Part shown: positions 54,459 through 57,430 of the stretch, one piece after another
Layout of the letters: each line of letters starts with the position of its first letter
Numbering within the stretch: the stretch's first letter is position 1
NCBI GenBank assembly: GCA_902551445.1
Contig: CACDDB010000002.1
Span: 1-57,430, forward strand
Direction: 5' to 3'
Source: an uncultured Pelagibacteraceae bacterium
GTDB lineage: Bacteria > Pseudomonadota > Alphaproteobacteria > Pelagibacterales > Pelagibacteraceae
DNA: 57,430 nucleotides
Notes under the pieces: model-generated
The model's input: only the letters and a program-made list of their open reading frames with translations
Databases searched by the model: none
What the model was told of the DNA's origin: nothing
Made by a program: the position numbers and the translations under genes

Positions 54459-56041
54459 ATGAGGTTCAAAGATCTAAAATAATACGAAAAATTCTAAATA
54501 GAATTTATCCAAGAACTCCAATTCCTTTAAAACACAAAAATAAATTTACTCTACTAGTATCAGTATTGCTATCTGCTCAAACTACAGATGTGAATGTAAA
54601 TAATGTTACTAAAAATATTTATCCAAGATACTATAAACCAGAACACTTTGTAAAATTAGGAAGAAAAAAAATTGAAAAGCTAATAAAGAGTATAGGAATT
54701 TTTAGAGTAAAGGCTAAAAGTGTTTATTTACTATCAAAGCAACTAATTGAGAGACATAAAGGAAAAGTTCCAGATAATTTCAGCGATCTTGAAGAATTGC
54801 CTGGAGTTGGCCATAAAACTGCTAGTGTAGTAATGTCACAAGGGTTTGGTCACCCGGCATTTCCAGTGGATACTCATATACATAGATTAGCTCAAAGATG
54901 GGGTCTAACTAATGGTGAAAATGTTGTTCAAACAGAAAGGGATTTAAAAAAATTATTTCCCAAAAAATATTGGAATAAACTTCACCTTCAAATAATTTAC
55001 TATGGAAGAGATCGTTGTAAGGCCAGAGAATGTTATGGTTTAACTTGTAAAATTTGTACCACTTGTTATCCTAATAGAAAAAAAACCAATCAAAACAAAG
55101 AAAGCTTAATTATGAAAATTTTAGGAATAGGAAATGCGATTGTAGATGTGATCTGTAAAGTTGATGATAATTTTATTGCTCAAAATGGTTTGACAAAAAG
55201 TACGATGAAATTAATTTTTGATGAAAATGAATTTAAAAAACTATTAACAAACCTTAAAATAGAAAAAACCGTTTCAGGTGGATCAGTAGCAAATTCAATA
55301 GTGGGTATGTCTCAGTTAGGTAATAAAGTAGGATTCATAGGTAAAGTATCCGACGACGAACTTGGAAGTAAATATGAAGAAGGATTAAAAAAAGAAAACG
55401 TAAAATACTATTATTCAAAAAAAAAAGAAGAATTACCAACTGGAACATGCTTAATTTTAGTTACCCCTGATTCTGAGAGAACAATGTGCACATTCCTTGG
55501 TACAGCAGGAAAAATTAATGAAAGCGATGTCAGTTCTGATGCAATTAAAAAAAGTGAAATAATATTTCTTGAAGGTTATCTTTGGGACGAAGGGGAACCT
55601 AAAAAAGCTTTTGAAAAAGCAATTCTAAATGCAAACAAAGTAGCAATGTCGTTGTCTGACCAATTTTGTGTAGATCGACACAAACCTCATTTTTTAGAAT
55701 TAGTTAAAAATAAATTAGATATAACGTTCGCTAATGAACAAGAAATCAAGTCATTAATAGATGCAAAATCTTTTGATGAAGTAATAAATTTTTCAAAATC
55801 TCTTGGTAAAATAATTGTATTAACTAGAGGTGAAAAGGGTGCTGTTGCTATTAATGGAGATGAAGTTGTTGAATGTGGAATTAAACAAGGGCTCAAAATT
55901 ATTGATTTAACTGGAGCTGGAGATCTTTTTGCAGCAGGTTTTTTACACGGGCATGTAAATAATATGTCTTTAAAAGAAAGCCTGGATAAAGGTACTGAAA
56001 TGTCCTCTAAAGTTATTCAACAAATTGGCGCTAGACTATAA
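54455..56041 (+). CDS. nth: Endonuclease III fused in frame to a PfkB-family kinase, as read
   Basis: As written, one open frame of 528 residues joins two unrelated enzymes. Residues 1-208 are endonuclease III: LLSAQTTDVNVN, LEELPGVGHKTASVVM with the catalytic Lys, FPVDTHIHR with the catalytic Asp, and a Cys-rich end (CKARECYGLTCKICTTC) with unusual spacing for the Fe-S cluster. Residues 220-528 are the kinase. Removing one A from the A8 tract at 55078-55085 instead ends Nth with TAA at 55107-55109, two bases before the kinase ATG at 55112, the layout expected of separate genes. The fusion is therefore doubtful. Nth repairs oxidised pyrimidines. It overlaps dapB by four bases. Confidence 0.8.
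   Translation: MNEVQRSKIIRKILNRIYPRTPIPLKHKNKFTLLVSVLLSAQTTDVNVNNVTKNIYPRYYKPEHFVKLGRKKIEKLIKSIGIFRVKAKSVYLLSKQLIERHKGKVPDNFSDLEELPGVGHKTASVVMSQGFGHPAFPVDTHIHRLAQRWGLTNGENVVQTERDLKKLFPKKYWNKLHLQIIYYGRDRCKARECYGLTCKICTTCYPNRKKTNQNKESLIMKILGIGNAIVDVICKVDDNFIAQNGLTKSTMKLIFDENEFKKLLTNLKIEKTVSGGSVANSIVGMSQLGNKVGFIGKVSDDELGSKYEEGLKKENVKYYYSKKKEELPTGTCLILVTPDSERTMCTFLGTAGKINESDVSSDAIKKSEIIFLEGYLWDEGEPKKAFEKAILNANKVAMSLSDQFCVDRHKPHFLELVKNKLDITFANEQEIKSLIDAKSFDEVINFSKSLGKIIVLTRGEKGAVAINGDEVVECGIKQGLKIIDLTGAGDLFAAGFLHGHVNNMSLKESLDKGTEMSSKVIQQIGARL
55078..55085 (+). other. A8 tract at the nth/pfkB junction
   Basis: Eight consecutive A lie at the end of the Nth Cys-rich region. With seven A, Nth would end in a short basic tail and TAA at 55107-55109. 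Confidence 0.65.
55112..56041 (+). CDS. PfkB-family sugar/nucleoside kinase (adenosine kinase-like)
   Basis: From the ATG at 55112 a complete 309-residue ribokinase-fold protein is read: MKILGIGNAIVDVICKVDD, the glycine motif VSGGSVANSIVGMSQLG, VGFIGKVSDDELG, and the catalytic/anion-hole signature IIDLTGAGDLFAAGFLHG. SMKLIFDENEF-like and FLGTAGKI segments fit the alphaproteobacterial adenosine kinase-like group. Substrate is not certain. In the sequence as given it is in frame with nth; a one-base change in the A8 tract at 55078-55085 would make it a separate gene starting here. Confidence 0.85.
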   Translation: MKILGIGNAIVDVICKVDDNFIAQNGLTKSTMKLIFDENEFKKLLTNLKIEKTVSGGSVANSIVGMSQLGNKVGFIGKVSDDELGSKYEEGLKKENVKYYYSKKKEELPTGTCLILVTPDSERTMCTFLGTAGKINESDVSSDAIKKSEIIFLEGYLWDEGEPKKAFEKAILNANKVAMSLSDQFCVDRHKPHFLELVKNKLDITFANEQEIKSLIDAKSFDEVINFSKSLGKIIVLTRGEKGAVAINGDEVVECGIKQGLKIIDLTGAGDLFAAGFLHGHVNNMSLKESLDKGTEMSSKVIQQIGARL

Positions 56042-56046
56042 AAAAA

Positions 56047-56154
56047 CTATTTTTTTTTTCTTTTAAAGCTTCCTTTGCCTTTTTTTGGTTTAATAATTCT
56101 TGGTTTATATTTTTTGGACATTAAATCTTTTGCAAAAAAATTTCTTTTTTTCAT
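56047..56154 (-). CDS. arfA: ArfA-like alternative ribosome-rescue factor
   Basis: A 35-codon minus-strand frame starts MKKRNFFAKDLMSKKYKPRI and ends PKKGKGSFKRKKK. It aligns with E. coli ArfA over N-x2-A-x2-L-x4-(F/Y)-(R/K)-x-R-(V/I), then K-x-K-K-G-K-G-S-(Y/F)-x-R-K, the segment ArfA inserts into the empty mRNA channel to recruit RF2. It lacks the C-terminal hydrophobic tail and so equals the processed active form. The ATG overlaps the stop of the OmpR-type regulator (ATGA, 56151-56154), implying coupling. It is convergent with the PfkB gene, five bases away. Confidence 0.7.
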   Translation of the reverse strand: MKKRNFFAKDLMSKKYKPRIIKPKKGKGSFKRKKK

Positions 56155-56723
56155 TTTATTAGATATCCATTTTTTTCACTTGTTATTAAACTTTCATCAT
56201 TAAATGCTTCTTTAATTTTTTTTCTTAATCTATAAATATGAGTTTCAACTGTGTGAGTTTCTAAATCTGAAGCATATCCCCAAACTTCTTTTTGAAGACT
56301 CTCTATTCTTTGAGGGACATTGCTGTCATTTAAATAAACTAAAATCTCAACTTCTCTTTCGGTTAACTTTAGTATAATATTTTTTAGTGAAATTTCTCTA
56401 GAATTTAAGTCCAATTTATATTTTTTTAATTTTATATTGTTTTGAAAACTATATTTTTGTTTTAAAAGTTTAATATTTAATTTCTCAATTAATGAGTTAA
56501 TTTTAATTGGAAGTTTTTCAATTATAAAGCAGTTGCTTGAAAATAAGCTGCTATTTTGACTTGTAGTTAATATTAAGTAATTTCCTAAATTATTCTTATC
56601 TATATCAGAAAGTTCTTTTTCTGTTTTTGCTTTAAGAATATCAAATTTTAAATTTTGCTTTATTTCTGTCAAAATATCAAACAAAGTATCAAAATCATAA
56701 ATTAATATAGTCTGTTTATTCAT
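56151..56723 (-). CDS. OmpR-type winged-helix regulator with decayed receiver
   Basis: The last 90 of 190 residues form an OmpR/PhoB DNA-binding domain: KLTEREVEILVYLNDSNVPQ, LQKEVWGYASDLETHTVETH and IYRLRKKI, then SLITSEKNGYLIK. The N-terminal 100 residues have the length and hydrophobic rhythm of a receiver (TILIYDFDTLFDIL, YLILTTSQNSS). They lack a recognisable phospho-acceptor Asp and the Thr/Lys switch pattern, so phosphorelay control is unlikely. No histidine kinase is nearby. It is divergent from the L,D-transpeptidase with 13 bases between ATGs and is coupled to the ArfA-like gene. Its targets are unknown. Confidence 0.8.
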   Translation of the reverse strand: MNKQTILIYDFDTLFDILTEIKQNLKFDILKAKTEKELSDIDKNNLGNYLILTTSQNSSLFSSNCFIIEKLPIKINSLIEKLNIKLLKQKYSFQNNIKLKKYKLDLNSREISLKNIILKLTEREVEILVYLNDSNVPQRIESLQKEVWGYASDLETHTVETHIYRLRKKIKEAFNDESLITSEKNGYLIK

Positions 56724-56736
56724 ATATAATTAAATA

Positions 56737-57228
56737 ATGATAATTTATTTAAAAAATAAAGATACACTCATATTTAAAGATTTTAAATTTAAATGTTGCA
56801 TTGGTGCCAATGGATTAAGTAAAAAAAAAGAAGAGGGTGACAAGACTACTCCTAAAGGCATTTTTAAACTAGGAAACCTTTATTATAGAGCAGATAAAAG
56901 GGATAAACCTAACACAAATCTAAAATGTAAAGTAATAACTAAAAATCTCGGATGGTGTAATGACTCTTTAAACAAAAAATATAATAAAGAAATAAAAATA
57001 TCAAAAAAAATTAAATGTGAAAAATTATATAGAAGAGATTATAAATATAATTATCTAATTTTAATAAAATACAATTATATAAATACTATTCCAAATAAAG
57101 GTAGCGCAATATTTATTCATCTAACTAAAAATTATAAACCTACAGCTGGATGTATAGGATTATCAGAAAAAGATTTTAAGATAATGCTTAAACTTGTAAA
57201 AAAAAATACTAGAATTAAGATATCCTAA
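56737..57228 (+). CDS. L,D-transpeptidase (YkuD-type) family protein
   Basis: This 163-residue protein matches the alphaproteobacterial YkuD-related group: GANGLSKKKEEGDKTTPKGI followed by FKLGNLYYRADKRD, then the catalytic end IFIHLTKNYKPTAGCIGLSE with His and Cys in H-x10-G-C-I-G order. No signal peptide is visible from this start, which is unusual for an enzyme of the periplasm. It may be exported otherwise or act on another substrate. It is divergent from the OmpR-type gene and its stop overlaps that of the YggS gene by two bases. Confidence 0.83.
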   Translation: MIIYLKNKDTLIFKDFKFKCCIGANGLSKKKEEGDKTTPKGIFKLGNLYYRADKRDKPNTNLKCKVITKNLGWCNDSLNKKYNKEIKISKKIKCEKLYRRDYKYNYLILIKYNYINTIPNKGSAIFIHLTKNYKPTAGCIGLSEKDFKIMLKLVKKNTRIKIS

Positions 57229-57430
57229 CTTCTTGCTCCAAATATTTTTGTTCCTATTCTTAAAAATGTAGATGAATGTCTTAAGGCTATTAAATAATCA
57301 TCTGACATACCCATACTAAGTTCCTTTAAATTTAACTTATTGTTTAATTCTTTCATTTCTGAAAAATAATTATCTAGATCACCACCTAAAGGAGGTAAAC
57401 ACATTAGACCGATGATATCTAATTCTAATT
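57225..57430 (-). CDS. YggS/PROSC-family PLP-binding protein, C-terminal part
   Basis: The minus strand from the window edge to TAG at 57225-57227 encodes the last 67 or so residues of a YggS-type protein: IIGLMCLPPLGG, then ELSMGMSDDYLIALRHSSTF and LRIGTKIFGARS. The SMGMS-x-D-Y and RIGT-x-I-F-G-x-R motifs are diagnostic. YggS proteins maintain PLP homeostasis. The start is outside the window. Confidence 0.9.
   Translation of the reverse strand, partial: LELDIIGLMCLPPLGGDLDNYFSEMKELNNKLNLKELSMGMSDDYLIALRHSSTFLRIGTKIFGARS

Overview
This window looks like a chromosomal segment of a genome-streamlined marine alphaproteobacterium, most likely of the SAR11 (Pelagibacterales) type. The basis is very high A+T content, proteins rich in Lys, Ile and Asn, many overlapping or nearly touching genes, and alphaproteobacterial gene orders. 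Examples of those orders are rpsT-dnaA beside mutM-ubiE-ubiB-coaBC-dut, irr-fabA-fabB-fabI, and murJ-trpS-nfu/tsaB-fur-miaB-phoH-ybeY-lnt-metK/nusA-infB-rbfA-rpsO-pnp. The lineage call is inference from content and order, not from a database comparison. I see no insertion sequence, prophage, CRISPR array or rRNA, and one tRNA, tRNA-Leu(CAA).

Layout. 0-4 kb: the end of a helicase gene, a TerB-like protein, 7Fe ferredoxin, a CarD regulator with a very lysine-rich N-terminus, a self-contained transcription unit for a 23-residue polybasic peptide, an acyl-CoA synthetase and the tRNA. 4-11 kb: a YqaA-type membrane protein, dsbB, coq7, a small minus-strand operon (TlpA-like thioredoxin, esterase, HNH protein), then argH, a tiny LptM-like lipoprotein, lysA and plsC. 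11-20 kb: dnaN, dnaA, a 310-base A+T-rich gap full of inverted repeats (candidate origin or structured leader), rpsT and mutM, then ubiE-ubiB-coaBC-dut-moeB-SH3. 20-26 kb: katG, irr, fabA-fabB-fabI, a 37-residue basic peptide and a SET-domain protein. 26-44 kb: the long minus-strand information-processing block from murJ to pnp, with a glucosaminidase and a polysaccharide deacetylase inserted between nfu and tsaB. 44-57 kb: maeB, a dolP-like BON lipoprotein, rsmI, a frameshifted lpoA-like gene, a doubly frameshifted rdgB, grpE-dnaK-dnaJ, dapB, nth joined to a PfkB kinase, a hidden arfA-like gene, an OmpR-type regulator with a decayed receiver, an L,D-transpeptidase and the end of a YggS gene.

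The most interesting signals are: (1) the 23-aa polybasic peptide unit, with a consensus promoter, a leader palindrome, a strong Shine-Dalgarno sequence and a hairpin terminator, next to a CarD with a histone-H1-like tail; (2) an Irr-box match lying inside an apparently leaderless katG promoter next to irr; (3) a hidden 35-codon ArfA-like ribosome-rescue gene coupled to a regulator; (4) an intrinsic-terminator-like hairpin directly against the nusA ribosome binding site; (5) an apparently internally deleted tsaB; and (6) four gene disruptions or fusions between 48.6 and 55.1 kb, each explained by exactly one extra A in a poly-A tract. Those four could be sequencing error, real decay or transcriptional slippage. 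The rest is ordinary core metabolism and information processing.
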